From contig NC_041010.1 of NCBI RefSeq assembly GCF_004193775.1, positions 38,739,562 to 38,803,561 of the forward strand: a stretch of DNA of 64,000 nucleotides, in the 5' to 3' direction. Position 1 is the first letter of the stretch. The number at the start of each line of letters is the position of its first letter. Position numbers and translations under genes: made by a program. Below the pieces are notes generated by a model that did not search any database, was not told the origin of the DNA, and saw only the letters and a list, made by a program, of their open reading frames with translations. The stretch is from Glycine soja. Taxonomy: Eukaryota > Streptophyta > Magnoliopsida > Fabales > Fabaceae. Shown here piece after piece: positions 49,790 to 64,000 of the stretch.

Positions 49790-50050
49790 AGCAATGAACC
49801 ATAAAGGAATCCCCTCCTTTGTGTTCAGTGATTACAAACAAGAAGTTATTCCCACTTCTTGCAATGAACCCCAAGGAACGTTGGTTCCTTGTGTCCAGTG
49901 ATAACAATCAAGAAGTTATACCCACTTCTTGCAATGAACTCAAAAGACATTGGTCTTTTGTGTCCAGTGATCAACCAAGAAGCAAATTCTGCTTCTTGCA
50001 ATGAACCCAAGGAACGTTGGTCCCTTGTGTTTAGTGTTCAACCAAGAAGA
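49790..50050. repeat. About four tandem units of ~65-70 bp inside the LTR
   Basis: Units share 'cttgcaatgaac-c-aaggaacgttggt-ccttgtgt-cagtga-caa-caagaag' and recur at about 49790, 49858, 49927 and 49995, with small indels. They lie in the part of the LTR near the primer-binding site, probably in transcribed R/U5 sequence. Confidence 0.8.
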
Positions 50051-50279
50051 CTTTCTCTTGAAAACAGTCACCAAGAGTAGGTCTCTTGAAAAGCTCTTCG
50101 TAAGAATGGAGGAGAGGAAGAAAATAGAATAGCACAAGTTTTTGCCCAATGAACTTTTCTTGACAAAGCAAGTGTTTGAACAAAAACTCTTAAAAAGATG
50201 TTGAGAATGATTAAGTATTAAATCAGTTTGGAAATTCGTGTCATGGTCACATATTTATAGCCACTTGATGGCTCTTGAA

Positions 50280-50450
50280 GAAACCATGTTAAAAGTTGTG
50301 ATTATTGACAATTTCTTCAAAACTAGTCACTTTAAAAGTTGTGACTCTCTTCAAAACTAGTCACTTTAAAAGTTGTGACTCTTGGCAAATTCTTCAAAAA
50401 CCAGTCACTTTAAAAATTATGACTCTTGACAATTTATTTTTCAAAACCAA
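50280..50450. repeat. Tandem ~33-60 bp units in the LTR
   Basis: The phrase 'caaaactagtcactttaaaagttgtgactct' recurs about four times with variants (starts near 50318, 50353, 50397 and 50437), suggesting slippage-type growth inside the LTR. Confidence 0.75.
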
Positions 50451-50454
50451 TCAC

Positions 50455-50760
50455 TGGTAATCGATTACCATTATAGTGTAATCGATTACACATCAACAGT
50501 TGTGACTCTTCATGTTTAGATTTGAAAACCAACGTTTAGAAACACTGATAATCGATTACAAATGTTATGTAATCGATTACACAAGTTTGAAAATGTTTTA
50601 TCACAAGTTGTGACTCTTGAAATTTGAAATTCAACATTTAAAAACATTGGTAATGGATTACATGCCCATGGTAATCACTTACTACTTTGTAAAACAGTTA
50701 TAAAACTGTTTTGGGCTTCTGGTAATCGATTACTGCCTTATGGTAATCGATTACCGGAGA
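50455..50760. repeat. Array of the palindrome GTAATCGATTAC in the LTR
   Basis: The 12-bp palindrome or a near copy occurs in pairs at about 50457/50479, 50548/50570, 50649/50673 (decayed) and 50721/50744. The truncated LTR copy has the matching series between 48003 and 48295. Spacing within a pair is about 22-24 bp. Confidence 0.85.
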
Positions 50761-50997
50761 GTAAAAACTCTGGTAAAAGATTTTTCTTTGAAATTTTTTC
50801 TGGACAAATTGTGCTATTCAATATTTTCTTTGAAAAATTCTTTTTATACTTATCTTGATGTTCTTGCATATCTTGAGTCTTTTCTTAAATCTTCGTGATT
50901 TCTTGAATCTTTTCTTGATTCTTTAATCTTGTTTGAATTGATCTTTAATAATCTTTGGCATCATCAAAATAATCTTGGAAGCTTTGCTTCTACAACA

Positions 50998-52566
50998 TGT
51001 TCTCTGCCTCTAGTGAAGGGCTCTCTGGGAGACATTCAACTCTTATTTTCTTTCAGTTGCATCGATTATGATGCTCTCATAAATACACACCTTAGTTTAA
51101 ATCACAATGAATAAAAAAAATCATTTTTTAAAAGAATAGGAAAAAGAGTTGCACGTACCTCAATGGATTTTCCAACTTCATGACTTCATCTACCCCATAT
51201 TTTATATGCTGCAGTTGTATCTCCCATAGTCGATGACTGACTCTTCATGTGTGCCACTGAAATTAATTATAATCAATCAATTAAAATTTCAATGCATTTT
51301 CATCGACAAATCGAGAAAGAATAAGATCATCAAATTTCACTTTCAGTTCGAAATTCGATTAGTGTTATGCGCATTTGACAAAATAGAAGAATCAAACATA
51401 ACTAAATTAGGATAACAAAGAGACAGGGTCTGATTAGAGTTGACAAAGGAAAGGAAAAGGAAGATTCTATTTTGAATTTTGAGACATATTCCAGTATTTT
51501 ATAGTTTTTCATTTTCTTTAATTTGATTAGATTCGTTTAAGGTTCTCCATTCTAAAGTCAAACCTACAATATATCATCTCAACAATGGTAGTTTTTGTCA
51601 ACATAAAATTGAAATATAGGGGCTAACAGTTAGTTCTTCCACTTTTCATTTGTCTGAAAAAGAAAAATGAAAGATCAAGGACAAATAAGCATTGTACAAT
51701 GCATATACCTTGTTTCTTTTGAAAACCTTCAAAATATCTTTGGACGAATTCACTCAATATTAAACAATTTTATTACACAATAAAGAGAATTCCAAAGAAA
51801 GTGAAGCAAAAGAGAATTAGTTATTACACTAAAACATTCTATCCTCCCAAAATATGAACTGAATATGAAAAAAATTCACGAAATGAGAATGAATTGAATT
51901 TGAAAAAATTCAGAAAGAAAAAGACAAAAGGTTAAAAGCAAAAATAAGACCATCACTTACTGTTCAAGTTTGAAAAAAAAAAGCGAGAAATTTATGATTA
52001 GAGAAAGATAAAATAAAATAGCGGTTGGAATGAAATTTCACATAAGTGAGACAGAGGTAATAGTTGAATTTTATGAGAGTTAGAAAAGATGAAATAATAA
52101 AAATCAAAATAATTTTAAATGTAATCATACTAATGAGAATCAAAAGATACGAGAGTATGCACGTACTAAACATGAGAAGATAAGGAGTATGTAAATTATT
52201 CAGTATCATTTCAACAAATTGAAAGTTACAAATTTAGGGTTCGCTCATATGAAATAATATATATAATTCTCATTATATTTGAGGATAAATGTGTAAAAAA
52301 GAAAGTGGAGAGCAAAGAAAAAAAAAAGTGGAGACTAAAGAAAAGGTAACCCTTTATTATAGAACATGCCCGCTTCCGAGAGCGACCCACTTGTAAATTC
52401 CCAATTATTCAGCTGAATTTTAACTTCAATTGGTAGATTACGATTTCCCCCACCTGAAACCCTACCCATTTCTAGATGACCCACTTGTAAATTCCCAATT
52501 TTGTTGCTGAATTTCATCTGTGATTGGTAGTTTCATTTCATCTTCGCCACCAATTTCCAGGAGAAA
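50998..52566. other. Intergenic; contains the CDKD promoter and 5' UTR at its right end
   Basis: AT-rich sequence without a gene until the CDKD leader. Within the last 190 bp there is a duplicated 23-bp block, listed separately. No clear TATA box was identified, as is common for housekeeping plant genes. Confidence 0.5.
52384..52500 (+). repeat. Duplicated block in the CDKD promoter/5' UTR
   Basis: The 23-bp word at 52384-52406 (gacccacttgtaaattccca...) is repeated exactly at 52478-52500. Similarity continues to 'gctgaatttt' and 'attggtag' on the right of each. The offset is 94 bp and the second copy ends 66 bp before the ATG. Confidence 0.85.
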
Positions 52567-56900
<4,334 letters not shown>

Positions 56901-58048
56901 CAGCCAAAACGAATGTTCTATGATGGTTCCATCAGTAAGAGGGGTCTGATACATTTGAGAAAACACTGAATCAGCTTCGCTTGTATGCCATTCCTTATCT
57001 TTGTCTCTCTGCATGAAGCTCCTATGATTATGTAGATGTTTAAAGGAAGAAGTAGTAGTGACAACAGATTAGCATCTCACTTGAATAGTTCAGAGAGCTG
57101 AACGTAACTATCATAGATTAAAAAGAAATAATAACCATACTCTTTGGATCCCTTTGTTCTGATTCTTCTGAATTTTTGTTCTCCACATTCAGGAGAACTT
57201 GCATCCCCCCACGGAAGGCCTAGAGTGAGAGCATTTTCTTAAGCCCTCGCTGTATATCTGACACTTGAAAAAGTAGTGGTTGGGGGAACACTTGATTTTA
57301 ACATTGATTTGTTATTGAACATAAAGAAAAGTTATTGTTTACACTTTAAGTGTATAATATGTATTTTCTTGGGGGTTTCAAATAGGTTGTGTACTGAGCA
57401 AAATGATTTGTGGACATTGTGGTTGATTTTGGCTGATTGCATGCAATTTCTGGCATGCCAAGTTTGTTCCATCTTGGTTTTATGTGAAAAACCTTGGGCT
57501 TAATTTTTGTTTAACAATCTAATGATTTTCAAATTCCACCGTTTGCTAATTTGCTTCTGAGATAACCTTTGGTCCTTTATAGTTCTCTTTCTAAAACATT
57601 GCTGATGTTTCTGTTCGGGTAAAATGATTTAGTATTTTAGATGGAGATGCTGTCATGCATGTTTGTGTGCAAATTCCTTTTCAATTTTTTCTTTCAAAAG
57701 TTGCTTCGTAAAGTAAGGAAAGGACAACAATTTGTTTCCATAAACATAAACACAAACACGCATGTCATTTAACTTGATCTCTGACATTAAGCTCAGCACC
57801 ACAACCTTGGAAGCTCAAAGATGATATCTAATTGACATTTTTTTATACAAAAATAAATGAAAAAAACTTCAATTTCATCTCTAAAGTTTTACTATTTCTC
57901 CTAAATAGTCCCTAAAGTAAAAAAAAAATGCAAGTAACTCCTCAAGTATTAAAATCATGGTAAGTAGTATTTGAAGTATATTATATTAGTATTTGTGGAT
58001 TTGCTTGTTCTTTTCTTTTTTCTTTCTATAGTGGAGATAGTCGCACCT
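56901..58048. other. CDKD 3' UTR and intergenic DNA
   Basis: The CDKD 3' UTR should occupy the first few hundred bases. From about 57840 the sequence turns into MITE-like text ('ctaaatagtccctaaagt'), which ends at the plastid insert. Confidence 0.5.
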
Positions 58049-58343
58049 AATGACAGATCACGACCATATTATTAAAAGCTTGGGGTAAGGATGGGTTTCG
58101 CTCGAGAGCCCGAAAATAATATTTCAAAGCTTTAGTATGTTTTCCGTTACTTGTGTGGATAAGGCCTATGTTATAAAGTATATAACTTCGATCATAGGGA
58201 TCAATTTCCTGTCGCATAGCCTCATAATAATTCTGTAAAGCTTCCGCATAATTTCCTTCAGATTGAGCTGACATCCGTTACGGTCGTCATTCAGTTCAAA
58301 GAATCTCTGCTCCAGAATCGTACGTGAGATTTTCATCTCATAC
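58049..58343 (-). pseudogene. ycf3 (fragment): Nuclear insert of plastid DNA: ycf3 exon plus end of its group II intron
   Basis: On the minus strand 58274-58050 reads as part of Ycf3, the TPR protein for photosystem I assembly ([36 protein letters not shown]). Directly upstream (58343-58275) is the 3' end of the plastid intron: a domain V-like hairpin GTATGAGATGAAAATCTCACGTAC and the following domain VI text up to CGTAACGG before ATGTCAGCTC. Homology stops abruptly at about 58048, in the middle of the exon, with a TAG formed at the junction. Several residues differ from the usual plastid protein (for example Lys where Glu is normal, Val where Ala is normal), the G-to-A and C-to-T kinds of change expected in methylated nuclear copies. 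It is not functional. Confidence 0.9.
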
Positions 58344-59751
58344 ATATTCTCTAAATAAAAGTATTTGAAAGTATTAAAAATCTATCAAATTGAATGTTAG
58401 TAAAATATATAGATTTAGGAACTAGACCGATGGATATTCAACATTGAAAAGATTACTTGTATAATTTTATTATTTTAGGGACTATGTAAGAGAGAGAGTA
58501 ATACCAAGTTTCTTGGGCAGTATTTAACCTAATTTTTAAAGTTTTTTCTTTAAAAGAAAAAAATTGTGTAAACATAATATGAAAATAGAGGTATATGGAA
58601 GTTAATTAAGAGTTTTTTATTCAAAAAGAAAAAACTAAAAAATGATACCATATGGTTACATCTTTAGAAGGTTGACGAGCTTTAAAGTGTTGTTTAATAG
58701 TGGAGCCATGACATGATTTACCAAAAAAATTATTTGATGAAATTTAGAGAATTTTGTAACTTGTGTTTTATTTGTTGTTTATTTAATGTGACTTACATTT
58801 TGTCCCCTTAGTAATGTAAGTGTCTTGAAAAATAGTCTATTGTTGGGTATTTTTTATATATAATATAAGAAAATTCAATAGAGAATTCCATTTTTTAAAG
58901 TATTTTGAACCTCTAGTAAAACAACAGTTTCAACATCATTTGAAAGATGAAATTTTGACTTCTAAACAAAATATAGTTCGTACTGAACCATTCAAACAAA
59001 ATGACTAAGTCGCCGAATTAATCTATAAAATTGTGGTTTAGTGTCCCTTTAGTCTTTTGATTTAACGAGTATGTTAATATTTTGTTCCTTAAACATATGT
59101 TAATATTATTATTTAAATCGTATACTACAAGTATGTAACTTAGATTTCTTTTGAAATTTGTTAATTTTAGGAATTAAAATAACAGTGGATAACAATTCCA
59201 AGGATTAAATTCTATCATATATTTAACATATTGATTCTTTACCTTTGTAGGAAATAATAATTGGTAACTAAGTGAGGGGTATATTTTAGAGAAAAATAAT
59301 AATAAACGATAATAGATCATTTAAAATTTAATAAAAAATCTGTCTTAATTTTTATATGTAAGGATATTTTTATTTGGTAATGGAGATACTCTAAGCATTT
59401 CATTAATTATATATCAATATTCCAACAAAAATACTTGTATGCATCAAAAATCCCAGGTTCGCGATTATATAAATTTAATTTTGTCCTTATTAAAATGTAT
59501 CTATCTTATGTTCTTGACTGGAATATAATTCTTTTCTATAAAAGATATATGTTGCCATTGATAAAAGAAGTGTGTCCCTCACTTTAAAAGAAATCAAATC
59601 CCAATCATATAACTGAATACCAGCACGAATTACTGTTTTGTAGTGCATGTTAAGGAAAAAAATTTGGTTGTGCTACAAGTAACATTGGTGCTGAGTTTAG
59701 ACTCCAAGGTAACTCACTCCTACACGTACTATAATAAAGGTTCTTCAACTT
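58344..59751. other. Intergenic AT-rich DNA
   Basis: The part 58395-58500 resembles text in beta-glucosidase intron 6, so it is probably the other side of a MITE interrupted by the plastid insert. The rest is featureless up to the 3' end of the MATE gene. Confidence 0.45.
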
Positions 59752-61605
59752 TCAAGCAGTAGTATTAACATTTTGGTTACCCTGAAGTGCCTCAACTTGG
59801 ACTATACTGCCTCCTAATCTTGTTGCTGCCTTATTTGCCTGAACAATGAAGACATTATATTGCTGTTAGTATCCATAGTTGATAAATGATAACATAGCTA
59901 CTGAGTTAAAGATAGGACAACTTACTTCTTTCTCCCATTTGGTGCGTAAGGTGACCACAAGAAAACACACCACTTGCACAATAAGTGCTAATACGATCCC
60001 TAAAAGTAACCCCATGCAATTATGAAGAATTAAGAAAATTACTATAACTTCAGTGCATGTTTGAATTAAAGTTTACAAACTGAATTAACAAAAGTATCTT
60101 AAATCTTGTTCTTCTAAAACTTAGTTTGCAAGAAAAATGTTACTCTTAGGCATACTTTTGAGGGATAATCAAATATGATCTCAAACTTTTGGATCCTCTC
60201 ATTGAAAATAGAAACATACCCTCAGTTGAACAAGTTCAATGCCATGCAGGATAGCAACACACAACTGCCTTATCTCACTGGATTATGAGAGTTATACGAT
60301 GCTATTAGTCTCTGTTAAAAACTACCTTTTTTAAGGATATTGTTGATTGTGAGATCTTTTTTAATAATAACAATATGGCTAGATTTTACCTGTCCTTTCG
60401 TGTGGAGGACACAAGCTGTCACAATTGCAAAAGGAACGCCCAAAAGATAATAAGATCCTAGATTAATTAATGCACCAAGTTTCTGCCTATCACATCCTCT
60501 GGCAACTCCTGTTTATAATCAAGGAATTAGCAAAGTTCACATAGACAATTTAACATCAAGGTTCCTCAATAAATGACTTAATAGGTAGTATTAGATTGCA
60601 TTCTTACTGTGCAGTTGAACAAGTAGGGTATTTATAAATTGATTCAATTCAATGTAAACTATAAAAAACACAAATAAAAATATGAATAAATATAGATATT
60701 AAGAACCAATCTAATGATTTTGTTTAATACCTTGAAATGCTGTTTGAATTGAATCTATAAAGGCAGAGCTTGCAACAATTGGGATAATGGCAGTCACATA
60801 TGTGGCCACTTCATGTATGTTGGTAAAAGCACGCCCCCAAACTTTGCGTACCAACATAAGGACAGCAAATTCCAAAATCCCCACTGCAGAGCCCAAAAAC
60901 ATGGTGACTTTAACCGCTAAATATGCAGCTTTTGCACTACCATCCCCTAATTCATTTGAGATCCTTATGCTGTTCAAGTGTAAACATGTAATGAGACTTG
61001 TTATGGTCAATAATAACCAGAAAAAGACATGCGACTGCAACATTATTATGATAAATTGGTAGTAGCATGCACACTTTTTTTAAGAGTTTATGTACTTTCA
61101 CTTTGTCGGTGTAGATTTTACACTGGCAATCAATAAATAATTATGGGTAGGTATGACTTTACAAAAAAAAATTATGATAAACTTAATACATATGTTAGTT
61201 TGTGATTAAACTGACGGTAGAAGTCATTTTGCATAGATTATTTACTTTTTTTTAATCAGTTTTGGATACTAATGGGATATAAACATTAAACAATGCAATT
61301 CAGCCAGAAAGACTAACCTTCCAGCAACACTAACTCCAAATGGTACCATCCAAAATACACCGGTGGTGTTAAGGCTGGGGATGCCAAAAGTACAGTTGGT
61401 CATTAACAAGGGAAGAAAATGGGTTTTCAAATGAGAAAAATAAATATAATAGCATACGCTATATAATATCCAAAACAAATAGTAGCATGGCCTCTAAGGT
61501 ATTAATTGAGAAACTAACCATATAGAAAGCACTGAAGTTTGCAATTTGGAATTAGGAAGAGCACCAGTCAAAAGCACAATAATTTCAAATGTTGATGCTT
61601 CTAAG
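59752..61605 (-). CDS. MATE (DTX) efflux transporter, 3' exons, probably damaged
   Basis: Six exons are seen: 61605-61519, 61374-61318, 60969-60731, 60508-60390, 60012-59926, 59838-59752, ending in TGA. They encode about 224 residues, the C-terminal half of a MATE carrier, with family landmarks FEIIVLLTGALPN, VFWMVPFGVSVAGSIRISNELG and GVARGCDRQKLGALINLGSYYLLG. MATE proteins use H+ or Na+ gradients to export metabolites or organic acids across plasma or vacuolar membranes. All phases agree. The acceptor before the exon at 60012 reads TTGCATG|GGG instead of TTGCAG|GGG, so the AG is lost. The next AG, 13 nt downstream, would shift the frame and give a stop after a few codons. The first half of the gene is not in the window, and a MULE-type element lies 330 bp upstream. 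It is either a gene interrupted by the window edge or a pseudogene. Confidence 0.85.
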
Positions 61606-62190
61606 CTGCAACATAGTGATACAATAGGAGTATAACAATTAGCATTTCTCAGCATCAGTCATTCACATTAAGACTCACTAGACAAATAAATAAGTTTTTC
61701 AAGTAATCTCTATGTGACAGTGTGAAAAACAATATTAATTAAATTAAAATAAATTTACATTTTAATCCCGAAAGTATACCCAGATGTTAAATTAACCCTT
61801 TATTTATTAGTGACGTCAAATTGAACGATGATTAAAGTGATTACTTTTGTGCTTCAAGAACTTGATTGATGACAAAAATATTAAGTGACTAATTGATTGT
61901 TGCACATATTTTTTTTTGCTTATTAATTTAATTTAGGCTTAAATATATTTTTATCTCCGATAAATACTTGTGTTTTATGTTTGATTCTTAATAATTTTTT
62001 CTTTCAGATTGAATATCTAATATTTAAATTTTTTTGTCTCAGATACTTGTCGTTAGTCAGAATCCGTTATCTACTTACCTAGTCGTTAATCAACCACACA
62101 AGCATGTCACACGTGATTTTTGTATGACCGAGATCAAACATAAGATTAAAAAAAAACAAAAATATAATCTTTTTTTTCACCTTTACCATT

Positions 62191-62404
62191 ATGACCCTGA
62201 ACCTGGTTGTCCTAATGGCCATGGTTGCCACCAACATCCTCTCCTTCTATCACCTTTCCTCCACCCTCCAACCCCCCAAACCACCCCACCAATCCCCGAC
62301 CAACTCCTCTACCAGCTCCACACCATACGCGCCACCATCAATCACCTCACGCGTCTCCAGAACACCAACAACCCAACCAAAAAATCCATCATCCCCTCAG
62401 ATTC
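62191..62404 (+). pseudogene. Captured host gene fragment: membrane anchor plus linker
   Basis: From 62191 the sequence reads LNLVVLMAMVATNILSFYHL, a hydrophobic single membrane segment, then SSTLQ and a Pro-rich linker. In the next frame, after a C-rich run near 62270-62285, it reads IPDQLLYQLHTIRATINHLT. The two together resemble the N-terminus of plant membrane-anchored SAM-dependent methyltransferases of the At1g29790 type; this is from memory and uncertain. The base composition is clearly more C-rich than its surroundings, as expected for exon-derived DNA in a MULE. A single frameshift breaks it. Confidence 0.5.
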
Positions 62405-62879
62405 GATTACTTGAACAAACAAAACCCAACAAAAAATGAAGTCATTTGGTTTTAGGTATGGCACCATCTCCTTCATCGTTCCCTTAACTGTCACCAAGTC
62501 TTTACTTCTGTCAGGCTCACAGATTGAACGTCAAGGCTAGATAAATTCGTTCAATTAGGGAAAAAGGAAGATTAATTACTAATTAATTACCTTTTTAGGT
62601 TTTTCTTTTGTTTTTTTCTCCTTAAGTTTCTTCAATTCAACCTTCTTTTCTGGTGTCTTTTTTCCCTGGAGTTGAGATGATGACATGTTTCTTCACTTTG
62701 TTTGACAATAGATCTACCTTAATGATCTCCACGCCTGCATCATGTTTTCGTCATTTTCTCAATTTCAAATCTCATGAACAAAAATTACTGCAATATAACC
62801 TTAGCCAGTGTTGATGAGAAGATGATTTTTGTTGAGGGTTGGAGAAAGGGAAGAGATAAAGCGCGTGGAGGTGACATAA

Positions 62880-63096
62880 GCTACCGACCGTGAGAACCTT
62901 GTGTCACTGCTTGTTTATGCATCCCGACATCGCTAGTGTCTATGTGCTTCAACACCTCGAACAGGAGGTTGTCATCGAACATGCTAGCCCTCCACGCGCT
63001 CCACATTGTCGTCGTATCTAATGCCTTCACCTTCTTCTTCATCTTCCTATCCTCTACATTGTCGCTGCTCACTGATGGTGGCAGTGGACGCTTCAT
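62880..63096 (-). pseudogene. Captured F-box gene fragment (GID2/SLY1-like)
   Basis: From ATG 63096 the frame reads MKRPLPPSV, a Lys-rich segment (DRKMKKKVKAL), then DDNLLFEVLKHIDTSDVG, and ends at a TAG at 62880. The MKR start, basic segment and (D/E)NLL(F/Y)EVLKH(V/I)D core resemble the N-terminus of the gibberellin F-box protein GID2/SLY1. Homology fades after HID, before the conserved W-H-K-x-A part of the F-box, so only the front half was captured. Related only by inference; it might also be another small F-box protein. Confidence 0.5.
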
Positions 63097-63231
63097 CGTT
63101 GAGATCACCAAATGCGAATGCAAGCACCCTTTTGTTGTTTGGGTCTAGCGATTAGGTGCTTGGTGGAAAAAATTATTAGGGTCAAACGCAAAAAATAAAT
63201 ATTTATCAAATATCAAAAACATATTTTAGCC

Positions 63232-64000
63232 TTTAATTTATTAATAAAGTGTGAACTTAAGTAACATTTACTTTTTTTTTAATATGCTAGGATTACTCAG
63301 GGTCTCTGGACATCCAAATGGGCAACGACCTAGGGCCCACAACTAGAAGGGCTAAAAAAATAAAAATAAAATTATATATAGTTGTGTGGTTAAAAAAAAT
63401 TCTATTTTGTGATTATGAAATACATTTTCTTGTTGTTTTTTTTTCTTTCCTTAAGTTGCATTCATAAATGTGTTAAAAAACCCAATAAGAACCTGTGATG
63501 ACATTATGATAATAAATAGATTAAAATATTTTGTTTTTCAACAAGAACCACGAATAAAAAAAATCAGATTATAAAAGAATTTATTTTTATTTATATCATA
63601 AATTAAAATCCATCATTCTCTCAATTAAATATTTTTAATACTTTCTCTCTTTTTCTTTGAAAGTGCATGTTCTCTACCATTAGACTCTCAATCATCTAAA
63701 AGTAGTATCTATTTATCATTATGCACGCACATGCATGCACACACATATTGTAGTTTTCCTAACTGCCTATTCATTTTAAATAAAGAGAAAAAAATACATG
63801 ATGATAATATTTTGCTGAAGAAAGCTTATGTAGAACTAATTTGAATAGAAAATATGATACATTTTTTTAAAAAAAAATTTGTTAAAATGATGTTATTCAT
63901 TTATTGTAATGAAATATATAATTTTAATAAGATTATGTGTTTATTTCATTAATTTAACATATGTTTATATTTTAAAGTGTTTATATCAATGTTATGAAAT
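63232..64000. other. AT-rich DNA at the right edge
   Basis: After the target duplication, a short GC-richer phrase at 63293-63350 ('gggcaacgacctagggcccac') recalls a dispersed plant repeat. The rest is AT-rich with no exon recognised, and the missing 5' exons of the MATE gene are not here. Confidence 0.4.

Larger units (their letters stand above)
47960..50997 (-). mobile_element. Internally deleted Ty1/copia retrotransposon
   Basis: Read on the minus strand. The 5' LTR is 50997-49488 (1510 bp), bounded by TGTTG and CAACA. Two bases later is the primer-binding site TGGTATCAGAGC (49485-49474), complementary to initiator tRNA-Met. Gag follows from ATG 49437 to about 48570, with a stop near 48930 and another near 48712. 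The sequence then passes directly into a second LTR copy that starts at about 48564 and is truncated near 47960. Protease, integrase, reverse transcriptase and RNase H are all absent, so the element is non-autonomous or deleted. The LTRs have diverged, so it is not recent. Confidence 0.88.
61936..63231. mobile_element. Pack-MULE-like element, 1296 bp
   Basis: The termini GGCTTAAATATATTTTTAT and, inverted, GGCTAAAATATGTTTTTGAT start terminal inverted repeats of about 65 bp (61936-62000 and 63167-63231; roughly three quarters of positions match). The flanks are a perfect 9-bp target duplication TTTAATTTA (61927-61935 and 63232-63240), the Mutator signature. The interior has no transposase but two pieces of apparent host coding DNA, listed separately, on opposite strands. 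The ends are related to those of the fold-back element at 33135-33576. Confidence 0.85.

Overview
This is a plant nuclear genomic window: AT-rich, intron-containing genes with GT-AG splice sites, a nuclear tRNA, many transposable-element relics and a plastid DNA insert. The gene content and repeat types (Rf-like PPR tandem copies, copia LTRs rich in the palindrome GTAATCGATTAC, repeats rich in GCGCTTAGC) point to a legume, most probably soybean (Glycine) or a close relative. That identification is from memory of such sequences, not from a search.

Layout. 1-1053 (-): 5' exons of an acidic protein, probably a MYB4R1/SNAPC4-like factor, running off the left edge. 1651-2526 (+): broken 3' end of an unrecognised gene with a PCNA-binding-like C-terminus. 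3711-8191 (-): an intact 11-exon family-1 beta-glucosidase (BGLU44-like, 506 aa) with a TATA box. 8320-17989: gene-poor AT-rich DNA. 17990-18062 (+): tRNA-Lys(CTT). 20818-23092 (-): a two-exon GPI-anchored protein of 343 aa. 26883-27322: a non-autonomous hAT element with a perfect 8-bp target duplication. 28190-32900: repeat DNA and a decayed Ty1/copia element. 33135-33576: a fold-back MULE-type element. 36859-38499 (-): an intronless Rf-like PPR gene whose duplicated, broken copy lies at 45693-47085. Between them are a decayed LINE (39230-40530) and a second hAT-type element (40848-41443). 47960-50997 (-): a copia element reduced to LTR, primer-binding site and gag. 52567-56900 (+): an intact seven-exon CDKD (CDK-activating kinase, 411 aa) with a 286-bp MULE-type MITE in intron 4. 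58049-58343: a nuclear insert of plastid ycf3. 59752-61605 (-): 3' exons of a MATE transporter with a damaged splice acceptor. 61936-63231: a 1.3-kb MULE-type element that seems to carry fragments of two host genes (Pack-MULE-like).

The host genes are independent and monocistronic. MYB4R1-like, BGLU44-like and the GPI-anchored protein appear in the same order as their Arabidopsis chromosome 3 relatives (around At3g18100, At3g18080 and At3g18050, from memory), so the left third looks like an ancestral gene block and the right two thirds like a duplicated, transposon-rich region. The strongest item for follow-up is the Pack-MULE-like element next to the damaged MATE gene. Exon coordinates were derived by hand from splice consensus and reading-frame continuity.
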